Shown: positions 31,667-39,793, counted from the first letter of the stretch. The stretch is 64,000 nt of DNA from Serratia liquefaciens (GCF_027594825.1 NZ_CP088930.1:5083019-5147018); one strand, 5' to 3'. Translations and numbers: made by a program. Notes: generated by a model not told the origin, from the letters alone.

Positions 31667-31688
31667 TTGTGGTTAAGCGTTAAATGAT

Positions 31689-31714
31689 AACGGGAACCTG
31701 ATGGTTCCCGTTTT
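31689..31714 (+). terminator. icd terminator, also left direct repeat (candidate attL)
   Basis: AACGGGAACC and GGTTCCCGTT form a 10-bp stem with a TGAT loop followed by a T-run, 22 bases after the icd stop. The same 26 bases recur at 36402-36427 with one mismatch in the loop, so the hairpin doubles as the left flank of the inserted element. Confidence 0.85.
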
Positions 31715-31734
31715 TTATTATTCAAACTGCAACG

Positions 31735-31768
31735 GTTATCAAAACGTTATCAAAATAAGTTATCAAAA
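31735..31768. repeat. Three tandem GTTATCAAAA repeats, candidate integrase arm sites
   Basis: GTTATCAAAA occurs at 31735-31744, 31746-31755 and 31759-31768, with starts 11 and 13 bp apart. The spacing and copy number resemble the P' arm-type sites of lambda integrase. They sit just inside the element next to icd, the end toward which the integrase gene points. Confidence 0.5.
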
Positions 31769-32093
31769 CCCGTTAGGATGGTGTTGGCGCATGTCTAATG
31801 TAAGTGGAAAGCCCATTTTGCGTAACGAGTCGCCACTGCATATTGCGATCTAGTAATTCATTGAGAAGTTAGTGCGACACATTATCCTGTAGCCAAGTGA
31901 AATTAAGGTATAATCGCATAATAAATCTATCTAGGAGACGCTGAGACTAACGCGGTTAAGCTTAACATTACTTCTCAAGATAAAAATACCATGACAAACC
32001 TCGGAACATATCAGATAATTAATATTATAGAATGATAACAAATTACTGTAATTTCAGAGAAAGAAACATTAAACAACCAGGAATGGTGTCTTT
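31769..32093 (+). promoter_or_regulatory. Upstream region of the DUF3290 gene
   Basis: No gene is seen in this stretch. A TATAAT at 31909-31914 is the best promoter candidate, although no good -35 precedes it. The DNA becomes markedly AT-rich toward 32093, and AGGAAT lies upstream of the ATG at 32094. Confidence 0.35.
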
Positions 32094-32540
32094 ATGAATT
32101 TTTATGGGATAAACTATCTTCAAACGCAGTCTAATTTAAATGATTATTTAAAGTATGTTATTATTTTTAGTGCTTTATTTGTTTTGATAGTTGTTTTTAG
32201 TCTGTATATGCGCCATCGCCTTCAGACAAAATTCCGAGATTTAACTATTATCGCATTCTTGTTTTTAATTTTCATCTCAGGTGTTCAATATTCAGATTAT
32301 ACTAATAGCCAAAATGTACACTCAAAATCATCCCAAATGGTTAATTTTGTAAGGTTGTTGTCAAAAGAAAAAAGCGTAAACATATATTCTATATTTTCCA
32401 ATTCAGTGCAGTTATCGGATGGGGTGATAGTTAAGGTTGATAATTACTATTACCGCGTAAACTTAAGTGCAGATCTAAATACTTATAGCCTAACGCAAAC
32501 TTGGTTAACAAACCCTGATGTCACCATTATAAAAAATTGA
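32094..32540 (+). CDS. DUF3290-like membrane protein
   Basis: The 148-residue product has two N-terminal membrane helices (about residues 18-40 and 48-66) and a soluble tail (about 70-148). Its size, topology and immediate partnership with a DUF421 gene fit DUF3290, a family of unknown function usually found beside DUF421/YetF in Gram-positives. Codon use is strongly AT-rich compared with icd and the flanking genes, so it was acquired. The next gene starts nine bases after its stop. It is cargo of the icd-linked element; function unknown. Confidence 0.65.
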   Translation: MNFYGINYLQTQSNLNDYLKYVIIFSALFVLIVVFSLYMRHRLQTKFRDLTIIAFLFLIFISGVQYSDYTNSQNVHSKSSQMVNFVRLLSKEKSVNIYSIFSNSVQLSDGVIVKVDNYYYRVNLSADLNTYSLTQTWLTNPDVTIIKN

Positions 32541-32548
32541 GGAAGAAA

Positions 32549-33187
32549 ATGATTATATATATGCCTATTATTATAAAGTTGGGGCTGGGGATACTATGCT
32601 TGATTGTGCAAATAAATCTTATGGGGAAAGGTAATCTGGCTCCATCGTCAGCAATGGATCAGGTTCAGAACTACGTTCTTGGCGGGATTATCGGTGGCGT
32701 AATCTACAATGAATCGATTACTGTACTACAATTTGTTCTGGTATTAATTATCTGGACTTTACTTGTGTTTGTTCTTAAGTTTTTAAAAGAGAATAATCGT
32801 TTAGTCAAACGTATTATTGATGGCAAACCAATTACTTTAGTACACAATGGCAGCGTTGATGTTAAAGAATGTTTGAGGAATGGTGTTTCCGCAAATGATT
32901 TGATGTTCAAGTTAAGATCTAATGGTATTTATGAAGTGGAACAATTAAAACGTGTGGTTCTAGAGCAAAATGGGCAGTTAACCATTATTCAAAACGGTGA
33001 TGAAAATATTCGCTACCCAATAATAGTGGATGGTTTGGCTAATCATGATCTACTTGAAATCCTCAATAAAGACAGAGAATGGTTAGAGGGTAAAATCGAG
33101 GAGCAAGGTTTCAAAAAAATCAGTGAGGTCTATTTAGGAGAGTACTTGTCTGGCAAGATTAATTTGTACGGATATGAAAGTAAATAG
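32549..33187 (+). CDS. DUF421 (YetF/YcaP-like) membrane protein
   Basis: The 212-residue protein starts at ATG 32549 (GAGGAAG upstream) and shows an N-terminal membrane region (two to three helices, about residues 5-85), then a DUF421 cytosolic domain with the pattern PITLVHNGSVDVKECL...DLMFKLRSNGIYEVEQL...LEQNGQLTI. YetF-type proteins have no firmly assigned function; some affect spore or envelope stress. It is AT-rich and paired with DUF3290. A small hairpin follows. A lone DUF421 gene is common, but the two-gene unit on a prophage remnant in a Serratia-like genome is unusual. Confidence 0.75.
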   Translation: MIIYMPIIIKLGLGILCLIVQINLMGKGNLAPSSAMDQVQNYVLGGIIGGVIYNESITVLQFVLVLIIWTLLVFVLKFLKENNRLVKRIIDGKPITLVHNGSVDVKECLRNGVSANDLMFKLRSNGIYEVEQLKRVVLEQNGQLTIIQNGDENIRYPIIVDGLANHDLLEILNKDREWLEGKIEEQGFKKISEVYLGEYLSGKINLYGYESK

Positions 33188-33206
33188 CAAGTTTTGCGTC
33201 TAATTG

Positions 33207-33221
33207 GCCGTCTTAGACGGC
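33207..33221 (+). terminator. Hairpin after the DUF3290-DUF421 pair
   Basis: GCCGTC-TTA-GACGGC is followed by an AT-rich stretch beginning ATTTGTAATTT. It is 20 bases after the DUF421 stop and is probably a terminator, though the U-tract is interrupted. Confidence 0.55.
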
Positions 33222-33429
33222 ATTTGTAATTTATTTAATTCCATGGCGTTTAATTTAAGTGGTGCGAATTGATTAATGTGTTTAATTAATTTGGGCGCAG
33301 GTCTTATTGAATAAAAATACTTACATTAACAACTTGTTTTCACGTCTTACTAGCTGCAGTATTGGTTTTAGACTATAGTGAAAGTTCAGGGTCGTAATTA
33401 ATAAAATAAAAATCTTTATTCAAGTTGAC

Positions 33430-34556
33430 CTAGTAAATTATTTTTATCCAATCTTTACCTCTATCATCGTGATAGCGATCTGTCTGAGACTGTGTTTTGT
33501 GTCCTAGAAGCATCTGTGTTTTTACTCCCTGGGACTTATACAGTCTTTCAGCGAGAGAACGTTGTTCATGAAATGTTGCTGGTGTGCCGTCTCCCCAATC
33601 AATATCAGTTTTATCTCTGGCTTTGCTAAAGTTTGTTGTCAGCGTATTTCCTGGTACTTTGGCACCACGTTGGGCCATTGATGTCGAACGGAAGTAATGT
33701 ACAAGATACCGACTCACAGCATAATCACGGCAGCGCGAGATAACCTCACGTAGACTTGTGTTCAAAGCATCGCATCGAAGAGAAAGAGGTAATGCCAACT
33801 TTGCACCAGTCTTCTCCTGCAAAACATGTAAGTGATCATCCCAGATGTCGCTGAATTTCATTGCTGAGATATCACCCAAGCGCCGCCCTGTAACTATGGC
33901 CAATAGCATCGCATTGCCCATGTAGCTATGCTGTTTATCAGCAATGTCGAAGATCTTCTGCCATTCCTCTAAATTCAAACGCTGCCTGGTAACCTTCCTG
34001 CGCGGTTGCTTTGTTGCGAGTGCGGGATTGTAGCCAGGCGGAACCTCACCAACATGCTGAGCCTCTTTAAATACGTCGATCAGCACTGAGCGAACAACCT
34101 GGCCCATACGTGGCTGTCCGGCGTCGGTGTACTCATCCAACAACGAAGCTATATCTTTGGCATTTACCTCGGGCAAGGGTTTCATTGTAAATTTTTGGCG
34201 TAGAAGGTCCACAGGCTTACGTTTTGTTTAAACGTGTTGGGCTTGATATCACCGGTACTCAGTCGTTCCTCCTGTATTTTCCAATACCGAATGAGCCAGG
34301 TACTGACAGTTATATCTTTACCCTTAATTTGTGCCACGCGATCGCTAAGTGCCAGGATCTGCCGGCTACGTTGCTCCGCTAGTCGGCTATTGGCTTCGAT
34401 TGCAATCTCACGAGCTTCTTGCTCATTGTCACCAAGAGCATGGTACTTTCCTGTAACCGGATGCCGGTATCGCCAGTAGACCTTATTGGCCTTGCGGCTA
34501 AATAGGGGATACAGGTTAGGAATATCAACATTGTTCTTACGCGGTCTGGCTGCCAT
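33430..34556 (-). pseudogene. int: Lambda-type tyrosine integrase, frameshifted
   Basis: Two overlapping frames together cover a lambda-family site-specific recombinase. The first (34556-34182) has the N-terminal arm-binding domain with NLYPLFSRKANKVYWRYRHPVTGKYH and ends at NLQ-stop. The second (34212-33430) carries the core-binding and catalytic domains. All catalytic residues are visible in order: Arg in VTGRRLGD, Lys in EKTGAKLALP, His-Arg in HEQRSLAERLY, His in LLGHKTQ and Tyr in DRYHDDRG. The break falls within 34182-34212. Either the gene is dead or the base call is wrong. The gene points toward icd and the arm-like repeats. Confidence 0.85.
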
Positions 34557-34782
34557 CGTTCAGTATCCTTTGGAGCTTCGGATTGTCATTGTGCTTAATG
34601 ACAGGAGTAGTGAGTGGGCCAACTAGCTCAGCATCTTCTCGCACACGCCATAACTTGCCTTCTTTACGAGCGGGAGGGGCGAAGTGGCCCTCTTTAGCGC
34701 AACGCCGCAAGGTATTAAAAGAGGGCTGTTTACTGCGGTAACGCTCCGCAGCCCATTCTTCTAACGTCAGCATCTGCAGCAT
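34537..34782 (-). CDS. xis: Lambda Xis-like excisionase
   Basis: This 81-residue winged-helix protein resembles lambda excisionase: the opening LTLEEWAAERYRSKQPSFNTLRRCAKEGHFAPPARKEGKLWRV corresponds to the Xis TLQEWN...ETVRRWVRE...FPPPVKDGRE layout. Excisionase bends attR and directs integrase toward excision. Its stop region overlaps the integrase start by 20 bases and its start overlaps the exonuclease stop, so the three form one transcript. Confidence 0.8.
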   Translation of the reverse strand: MLQMLTLEEWAAERYRSKQPSFNTLRRCAKEGHFAPPARKEGKLWRVREDAELVGPLTTPVIKHNDNPKLQRILNDGSQTA

Positions 34783-35399
34783 TAGTCACCTACCTGTCTG
34801 CTATTCAGACGGTAGGCAATGGCCATCTGTTCTGCATCATTCATGGCATCATGTAGAGAGTGATGTTTAACCGTAGCAAAGCATGGTTGATGGGTTTTAG
34901 GCAGATAACCCTTGGTGCCTTTGACCATTGCATCAATGTAGGTGCGAACATCGCGCTTGCCTGCAAAATGCCACGGGCATGTTAGACCGCAAGAACGGTA
35001 CGCGCTTTCGAGGATAGACCCATCAAAATCGGTGCCACGAAAAAAGATACGCGCACCTGGGTGTTGTTGAATCCAAGAAGTCAGATTTACGAGTGTTTGA
35101 CTCAGTGGTTCCCGATTTCCAGCCAGCGCCTCATGAGTATCTTCATCTTGTTTTATCCACCACTTTTGTGTTTCGGCGCTGACAGTTCGGCCTTGCATTA
35201 ACTGACTAAAGGTATCAACCAACCCATAAAATGCAGACTTAGAATAGTCGGCCAACTCAGGATTCCGAACCACCTCCATGATTGAGTCCTGCACTCCATC
35301 GACATCTTCGATATCAAATGCAAAACCACCGATAGATAAGATCACTGCTGATGCCTGAACGTCCATTGTTTCTGTGTCGATAGTGATTGTGTTGATCAT
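34782..35399 (-). CDS. Phage-type DnaQ-like 3'-5' exonuclease
   Basis: The 205-residue protein has the DEDDh exonuclease layout: ExoI motif in ITIDTETMDVQ, ExoII in FFRGTDFDGSILESAYR and ExoIII in HSLHDAMNDAEQMA, where His and Asp are spaced as in DnaQ. Comparable exonucleases sit beside xis in many lambdoid enterobacterial prophages. It overlaps xis by a base. All catalytic acids are present, so it may be active on DNA or RNA ends. Confidence 0.8.
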   Translation of the reverse strand: MINTITIDTETMDVQASAVILSIGGFAFDIEDVDGVQDSIMEVVRNPELADYSKSAFYGLVDTFSQLMQGRTVSAETQKWWIKQDEDTHEALAGNREPLSQTLVNLTSWIQQHPGARIFFRGTDFDGSILESAYRSCGLTCPWHFAGKRDVRTYIDAMVKGTKGYLPKTHQPCFATVKHHSLHDAMNDAEQMAIAYRLNSRQVGD

Positions 35400-35422
35400 C
35401 GTTACTTACCCCACACTGATTT

Positions 35423-35614
35423 TTGGCAAAGCGAAGCCCTGCCAGAATTGGCAACTTTTCGCAGAGAGAAAATCGGGTTTCAAAAATGGAGGCCAGACAC
35501 CCGCATAGCGCTGGCTCCCGATTAATTACTCACACATCAGGTGGCGCACCACATTGCCATCCAGTTAAAATACTGCAGAGCGTCACATCATATGTTCTAA
35601 TGTTAACTGGTTGA
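35423..35614 (+). CDS. Possible Ash/Icd-like phage leader protein fragment
   Basis: A 63-codon frame from TTG reads AKRSPARIGNFSQRENRVSKMEARHPHSAGSRL... then THTSGGAPHCHP. I recall the pattern (A)KSGAGIG-x-x-SQRENRVSKMEA-x-HPHSAGS followed by a THTSGG motif at the start of Ash-family proteins of enterobacterial prophages. Those are usually longer, so this would be a truncated copy or a leader. The frame overlaps the nested hairpin below, which may be the real reason for its conservation. Assignment is from memory only. Confidence 0.4.
   Translation: MAKRSPARIGNFSQRENRVSKMEARHPHSAGSRLITHTSGGAPHCHPVKILQSVTSYVLMLTG
35471..35523 (+). ncRNA. Nested hairpin, possible C4-type antisense RNA
   Basis: An outer stem AATCGGG / CCCGATT (35471-35477 / 35517-35523) encloses an inner stem GCCAG / CTGGC (35492-35496 / 35511-35515) with the loop containing GACACCCGCATAGCG. 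A fold of this kind in front of ash-like genes in prophages recalls the C4 RNA of phages P1 and P7. The strand is inferred from the downstream plus-strand genes. Confidence 0.35.
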
Positions 35615-35654
35615 ACAAAAAAACACATAACATATTAAATATCAAGGGGGCCTT

Positions 35655-36134
35655 GTGGCAAAGCTAAAAATAATCCCATGCAAAGGTAATGAATATTATT
35701 ACAGTGTTACTACTGATCACTTTAAGAATATTTCCTTGGGGGTGTCGGGTGTTCTTATTTATAACATTATTAATGGAGCAGCCAACTGGGGTAATCCAGG
35801 TATTTATGGAGTGCTAGTGTTTATTTTTCTTTCAGGTATTGTACATATCATTTTAAAAAGCCATAAAAATTGGGGGTGTGGAAGAGTATCTAAATTTAAG
35901 TATAAGGATTTTGTTGCAAAGTTTATTAACGTTATGTTGCTCATTTTTAGTGGTGTATTTTGTTCATTTGCCTATGACATCATGATTGTTCCCAATAATA
36001 CACTGCCGAAATTGGAGTTCGGGAATATTTGGACAGCAGTACTCATGATTTTTGCTTACATTTTATTGTCAGGCTTGTTCCCTCATTATGCGATTAATAA
36101 AGTTATAGATTCTGCTGATGACCAGAAAGCCTGA
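35655..36134 (+). CDS. Multi-pass membrane protein of unknown function (element cargo)
   Basis: I do not recognise this 159-residue protein. It starts with GTG at 35655, preceded by AAGGGGG. Four hydrophobic segments are visible at about residues 25-43, 48-68, 88-108 and 125-147, with a short soluble N-terminus (KLKIIPCKGNEYYYSV) and a polar C-terminus. AT-rich codon use matches the DUF3290-DUF421 pair. In prophages this place beyond the exonuclease often carries lysogenic-conversion cargo such as superinfection-exclusion proteins, which would suit a small membrane protein, but this is inference. Confidence 0.65.
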   Translation: MAKLKIIPCKGNEYYYSVTTDHFKNISLGVSGVLIYNIINGAANWGNPGIYGVLVFIFLSGIVHIILKSHKNWGCGRVSKFKYKDFVAKFINVMLLIFSGVFCSFAYDIMIVPNNTLPKLEFGNIWTAVLMIFAYILLSGLFPHYAINKVIDSADDQKA

Positions 36135-36401
36135 ATCATGGCTAAATTAAGGCGGGTTTACACAGATTTTTAAAGTTCCAAACAATGCGGCTGACAGCAA
36201 CCCAAATCAGAGCAGCCGTAAAGGTTTCACTACACACAGCAAAATTCTTGCCGGATATCTGCGCCTGCTTTCGCTGCAGTGCCGCTGGCGCGGCGCAATA
36301 CATGCATGGTTGGTAAACTGGATTGACCCGCCCCGCTAGACAAATCTGGCCCCAATTTGAACGGAGCGATCGCCCATAGAAGGGATATAAAGAGATAAAA
36401 A
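36135..36401. other. Non-coding right end of the element with possible transposase scrap
   Basis: No intact gene is visible. On the minus strand one frame ending near 36147 reads SETFTAALIWVAVSRIVWNF before a stop, and TTTACACAGATTTTT nearby resembles an IS terminal repeat. This may be a fragment of an insertion sequence; I could not identify the family. Short open frames on the minus strand here look like noise. Confidence 0.3.
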
Positions 36402-36427
36402 AACGGGAACCTCATGGTTCCCGTTTT
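36402..36427 (-). terminator. Terminator of the AI-2E transporter gene, also right direct repeat (candidate attR)
   Basis: The same 10-bp stem as the icd terminator (AACGGGAACC / GGTTCCCGTT) with loop TCAT; on the minus strand it is followed by a run of U. It lies about 40 bases after the transporter gene stop. The 26-base identity with 31689-31714, apart from one loop base, suggests duplication on insertion of the element or two copies of a common terminator. Confidence 0.8.
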
Positions 36428-36468
36428 GCGCTGCAGGTTTCAAATGTCCTTCAACAGAGGATATTCAT

Positions 36469-37590
36469 TCACTCTGCTTTGGTGGCATCAGGGTGATTCT
36501 TGCCTTCCTCGATAAAATCTTCGTCGATCTCATCGGTGGTTTCTGCACTGTCGCGGCCGGAAAGAATATTCCAGCAGGCGATGAACAGGGCGGCGATCAA
36601 TGGGCCGATAACGAAGCCGTTGATACCGTAAATCTCCATGCCACCCAGGGTTGAAATCAGGATCAGGTAATCCGGCATTTTGGTGTCTTTGCCGACCAAC
36701 AGCGGGCGAAGAATATTGTCGACCAACCCGATGATCACCACGAAGAAACCGACCAGGAACAGGCCTTTCCACAGCATGCCGGTGGCGAAGAAATAGATGG
36801 CTGCCGGTACCCAGATAATGGCGGAACCCACCGCAGGGATGATGGACAGGAATGCCATCAATGCGCCCCACAGCAGGCTGCCGTCGATCCCGGTGAAGTA
36901 AAACGCCAGACCGCCAAGAGCACCTTGCACCACGGCCACCACCACCGTGCCTTTCACCGTCGCGCGCGACACGGCAGCGAATTTCACAAACAAATGGTGT
37001 TTAACGTGCTGGGATAACGGCAGGGCTTCGAGCGTCAGATTGACCAGATAAGGGCCGTCCTTGAGCAGGAAGAACAACAGGTAGAGCATGACGCCAAAGC
37101 CCACGGCGAAGTTGAAGGTGCCTTTACCGATTAAAAAGACACTGCCGGCCAGGTATTGGCCGCCCTTGAGTGCCACCTCGGAGAGCTGTTTCTGTATTTC
37201 TGCGGCGCTGTCCAGATTATGCTCCGCCAGAAAATGCCGTGCCCATCCGGGGAGCACTTTCAGGGTGTCGGCAACAATAACCGGGAACTGCGTGTTATTG
37301 GTTTGCAGCTTGGTGTAAACCACATTCAGTTCAATCGCCAATGAAGAAGCGATGATCGCCAACGGTGTAAAGACGATCAAACAGATCACCGCGAGCGTTA
37401 CCAACGAGACCAGGCCGTTTCGGTCGCCCAGATACTGTTTAAGTTTTTGTTTCACAGGGTGGAAAATCACCGCCAGGATGATAGCCCACAGTACAGATGA
37501 GTAGTAGGGACCCAAGACGTCCATAAAAGCAGCGGTAACGATAAAAAGGATCAGAAGAAAGAATCCCTTTGAAATACCTTTAGACATCAT
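36469..37590 (-). CDS. AI-2E family transporter
   Basis: The 373-residue inner-membrane protein belongs to the PerM/YdiK/TqsA superfamily, with about eight hydrophobic segments and the family-typical C-terminal block DNILRPLLVGKDTKMPDYLILISTLGG. Members export autoinducer-2 or act as ion antiporters; the substrate here is not determined. The tail is acidic and soluble (ETTDEIDEDFIEEG). Two ATGs sit at 37590 and 37587 behind AGGGACGGG. It would be the convergent neighbour of icd without the inserted element. Confidence 0.85.
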   Translation of the reverse strand: MMSKGISKGFFLLILFIVTAAFMDVLGPYYSSVLWAIILAVIFHPVKQKLKQYLGDRNGLVSLVTLAVICLIVFTPLAIIASSLAIELNVVYTKLQTNNTQFPVIVADTLKVLPGWARHFLAEHNLDSAAEIQKQLSEVALKGGQYLAGSVFLIGKGTFNFAVGFGVMLYLLFFLLKDGPYLVNLTLEALPLSQHVKHHLFVKFAAVSRATVKGTVVVAVVQGALGGLAFYFTGIDGSLLWGALMAFLSIIPAVGSAIIWVPAAIYFFATGMLWKGLFLVGFFVVIIGLVDNILRPLLVGKDTKMPDYLILISTLGGMEIYGINGFVIGPLIAALFIACWNILSGRDSAETTDEIDEDFIEEGKNHPDATKAE

Positions 37591-37735
37591 ACCCGTCCCT
37601 CAGATGATAGATTTTGCCGGTGAATCTCTGTATTCAGCGGCATTGACACTTCTTGAAGAATAAACCCTATCATCACAAACGGTTAACAGGTAGCGGATTT
37701 TATCGGCGAACAGTTAATAAAACTTAATAATAGTG

Positions 37736-37750
37736 CCTCATATTATGAGG
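37736..37750. promoter_or_regulatory. Perfect palindrome in the transporter intergenic region
   Basis: CCTCATA-T-TATGAGG is a perfect 15-base palindrome in the 211-base gap between the AI-2E transporter start and the MFS gene end. A regulator for it is not evident. The remaining gap shows no gene. Confidence 0.35.
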
Positions 37751-37801
37751 ACATTAAGTTGATGAAACGTCGGTTGGATAACCTGGCCGGGCAGACATTG
37801 C

Positions 37802-39013
37802 CTAGGATCTGGTTTTCGACGCTAGCGCCAGTGCCAGCATGCTGCCCAGTACCGCGGCGGCCAGTACCATACCTGCGGGCGCAGACCAACCGGCGTAGGC
37901 GACAAGGCTGCTCAACACGATGGGGCCGATCACCTGGCCGAGATAAATGCCTTGCATCACCAACCCCAGGCTCAGGGGGATCAGCGTAGGCTCTGGTGCC
38001 GCCGCCGGAGTGGCCGCAAGGATGGTGGCGGGCATCATGCCGCCAATGGCGCTAAACACTAAGCATAGCGGGATAAGCAAAGCGTTCGGCGTAACCGACA
38101 AGAAAACACCGGCGCCGGCAAACCCCATCAGCAGGCTGACAACGGCGAGCAGGGTTCGGGCCCGCACACCGCGCGAAAGCAGTACGCCAGCGGCAAGGTT
38201 GCCGAGGATATTGACGGCTATCACCGCTGCGCTGATCCCACCGGCGGCAGCCAGCGTCAGCCCGATGCGCTGCATCAGGAAAATCGGCAGAAAGGCCATC
38301 ACGGCAAAGAACTGCAGGTTATAGGTGGTAAATATCAAGGCCAGCAGCAGGGGCTGCCGTGCGCGCAGGATGCTGCCAAAGGCCTGACGCAGTTTCAAGG
38401 CAACGGCGGAAGACGTGGTGACAACGGCTCGTGGGGTGGTTAACGGTAGCAGCAGCGCTGCCAATAGCGTGAGGATACCGCCGGCGATCCAGCTTTGCTG
38501 CCAGCCGCTGAAATGCGGACCGAAAAACAGCGAAACGGCAATGCCCGCGGGCATAAAGGTGCTCCAAATACTGAAGACCAGATTACGTTTTTGCGGTGAA
38601 ACTACGCGCGTTAGCACGGTTGGCGCTGAGACCACGACGATGACGAAACCTATCCCCTCAATCGCACGGGTGACGATCAAACCGGTGAAATCGTGCTGAG
38701 CCGCACCCAGGAAGCTGGCGGCGCTGACGATCACCAACCCCAGCCCCAACAAACGCCGGTCGCCCCAACGGCGCACCAGCAGGCCGGCGGCGATGCCACC
38801 GAACACGCCGATAAAGGGAAAGGCCGAAATGATCCAGCTCAGCGACTCCAGCGAACGGCCGAATTCGCGTTGCAGTTCCGGTAAGGCGATGGTCGCTTTA
38901 CCCACGTGAAGAGCGACGGCAATACCGGCGAGCACCACATTGACGATAGCCGGCCACCGGGTGGTCGGAGTATCGAGTGTTGCGTTCAGCGTTTCAGGTT
39001 TGATGGCGGACAT
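37802..39013 (-). CDS. MFS transporter
   Basis: The 403-residue major facilitator has twelve hydrophobic segments. The loop 2-3 motif appears as GLLVRRWGDRRLLGLGLV and the antiporter-type motif C is not obvious. It is likely an efflux or uptake pump of unknown substrate. The ATG at 39013 is preferred (GGAG upstream); the open frame extends 15 codons further. It is divergent from a DUF2000 gene; the gap 39014-39265 holds their promoters but no clear operator. Confidence 0.85.
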   Translation of the reverse strand: MSAIKPETLNATLDTPTTRWPAIVNVVLAGIAVALHVGKATIALPELQREFGRSLESLSWIISAFPFIGVFGGIAAGLLVRRWGDRRLLGLGLVIVSAASFLGAAQHDFTGLIVTRAIEGIGFVIVVVSAPTVLTRVVSPQKRNLVFSIWSTFMPAGIAVSLFFGPHFSGWQQSWIAGGILTLLAALLLPLTTPRAVVTTSSAVALKLRQAFGSILRARQPLLLALIFTTYNLQFFAVMAFLPIFLMQRIGLTLAAAGGISAAVIAVNILGNLAAGVLLSRGVRARTLLAVVSLLMGFAGAGVFLSVTPNALLIPLCLVFSAIGGMMPATILAATPAAAPEPTLIPLSLGLVMQGIYLGQVIGPIVLSSLVAYAGWSAPAGMVLAAAVLGSMLALALASKTRS

Positions 39014-39265
39014 GGCGGTCTCCAGCGACGATAAAGACCAGACTATGCTCCCAGGCACGACGGGCGGCAGTTCAATTATGGCTCTGTTTGCCGCTGAAAC
39101 CGCATATTTCGAGCTTTCTTGCTGGGGCGTGTTTCCACCGTTGTCACCTTATTACAGGACCCTTTGGCGGCCCGGCATCTCGGTAAAGGCTTTTGGCAAT
39201 GATCGTTATCATTGAACATCAATGCCAGTCTGGGTAACACTGATGGCAACATCCAAGGAGAGAAC

Positions 39266-39682
39266 ATGTACAGCGACAACGAGAAAAAATTTTATATCAT
39301 CCTGAACCGCAACCACGAACCGGCCACCTTATTTAACGCTTCCTGCCATTTAACCGCCGGCATTACCGATCTGATCGAACAGCGTGAGTTCCACCATTAT
39401 CCCAGCGCCATCGAAGGCGTAAGCGCCAATATGAGCCATTATCCGATCGTGATCCTGCAGGCGAAAAACAGCAGCCAGCTCAGCAATCTGATGCTCAAAT
39501 GCAAAGAAGAAGCGGTGTTAGCCAACTTCTTTACCACCACCATGCTGTCCCACTCCGCAGAGCAACAAATTGCCGACACTGCCAATACCGAGTATGACAA
39601 GCTGGAATTCGTTGCGGTGGCGCTGTATGGGGATAGCGAACAACTTAAACCGCTGACGAAGAAATTCTCCGTTTACCGTTGA
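39266..39682 (+). CDS. DUF2000 family protein
   Basis: The 138-residue protein starts at the ATG at 39266 (AAGGAG upstream), not at the longer frame. It matches DUF2000, a family with a peptidyl-tRNA-hydrolase-II-like fold and no established function: KFYIILNRNHEPATLFNASCHLTAGI begins the domain and EFVAVALYGDSEQLKPLTKKFSVYR ends it. Members often sit beside MFS exporter genes and AraC regulators; here it is divergent from the MFS gene. Confidence 0.75.
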   Translation: MYSDNEKKFYIILNRNHEPATLFNASCHLTAGITDLIEQREFHHYPSAIEGVSANMSHYPIVILQAKNSSQLSNLMLKCKEEAVLANFFTTTMLSHSAEQQIADTANTEYDKLEFVAVALYGDSEQLKPLTKKFSVYR

Positions 39683-39758
39683 GGCTTCCCCTGCGCTGGG
39701 CGATTAACGCGCCCGATCACACAAACTCCGCATCGGCTTTCTTTCAACCGGCCTGCCA

Positions 39759-39773
39759 TGATAGTTTCTATCA
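39759..39773. promoter_or_regulatory. Candidate operator of the LacI-type regulator (autoregulation)
   Basis: TGATAG-TTT-CTATCA is a perfect inverted repeat 20 bases upstream of the regulator's ATG at 39794. The half-site TGATAG recurs in the promoter of the operon at 41040. It overlaps the longest open frame, which argues for the shorter start. Confidence 0.6.
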
Positions 39774-39793
39774 AAACTGTGATGGGAATGATT

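Noticed and set aside
36230..36415. 61-codon minus-strand frame at the right end of the element
   Set aside because: It overlaps the terminator repeat, has no ribosome site and no recognisable motif.
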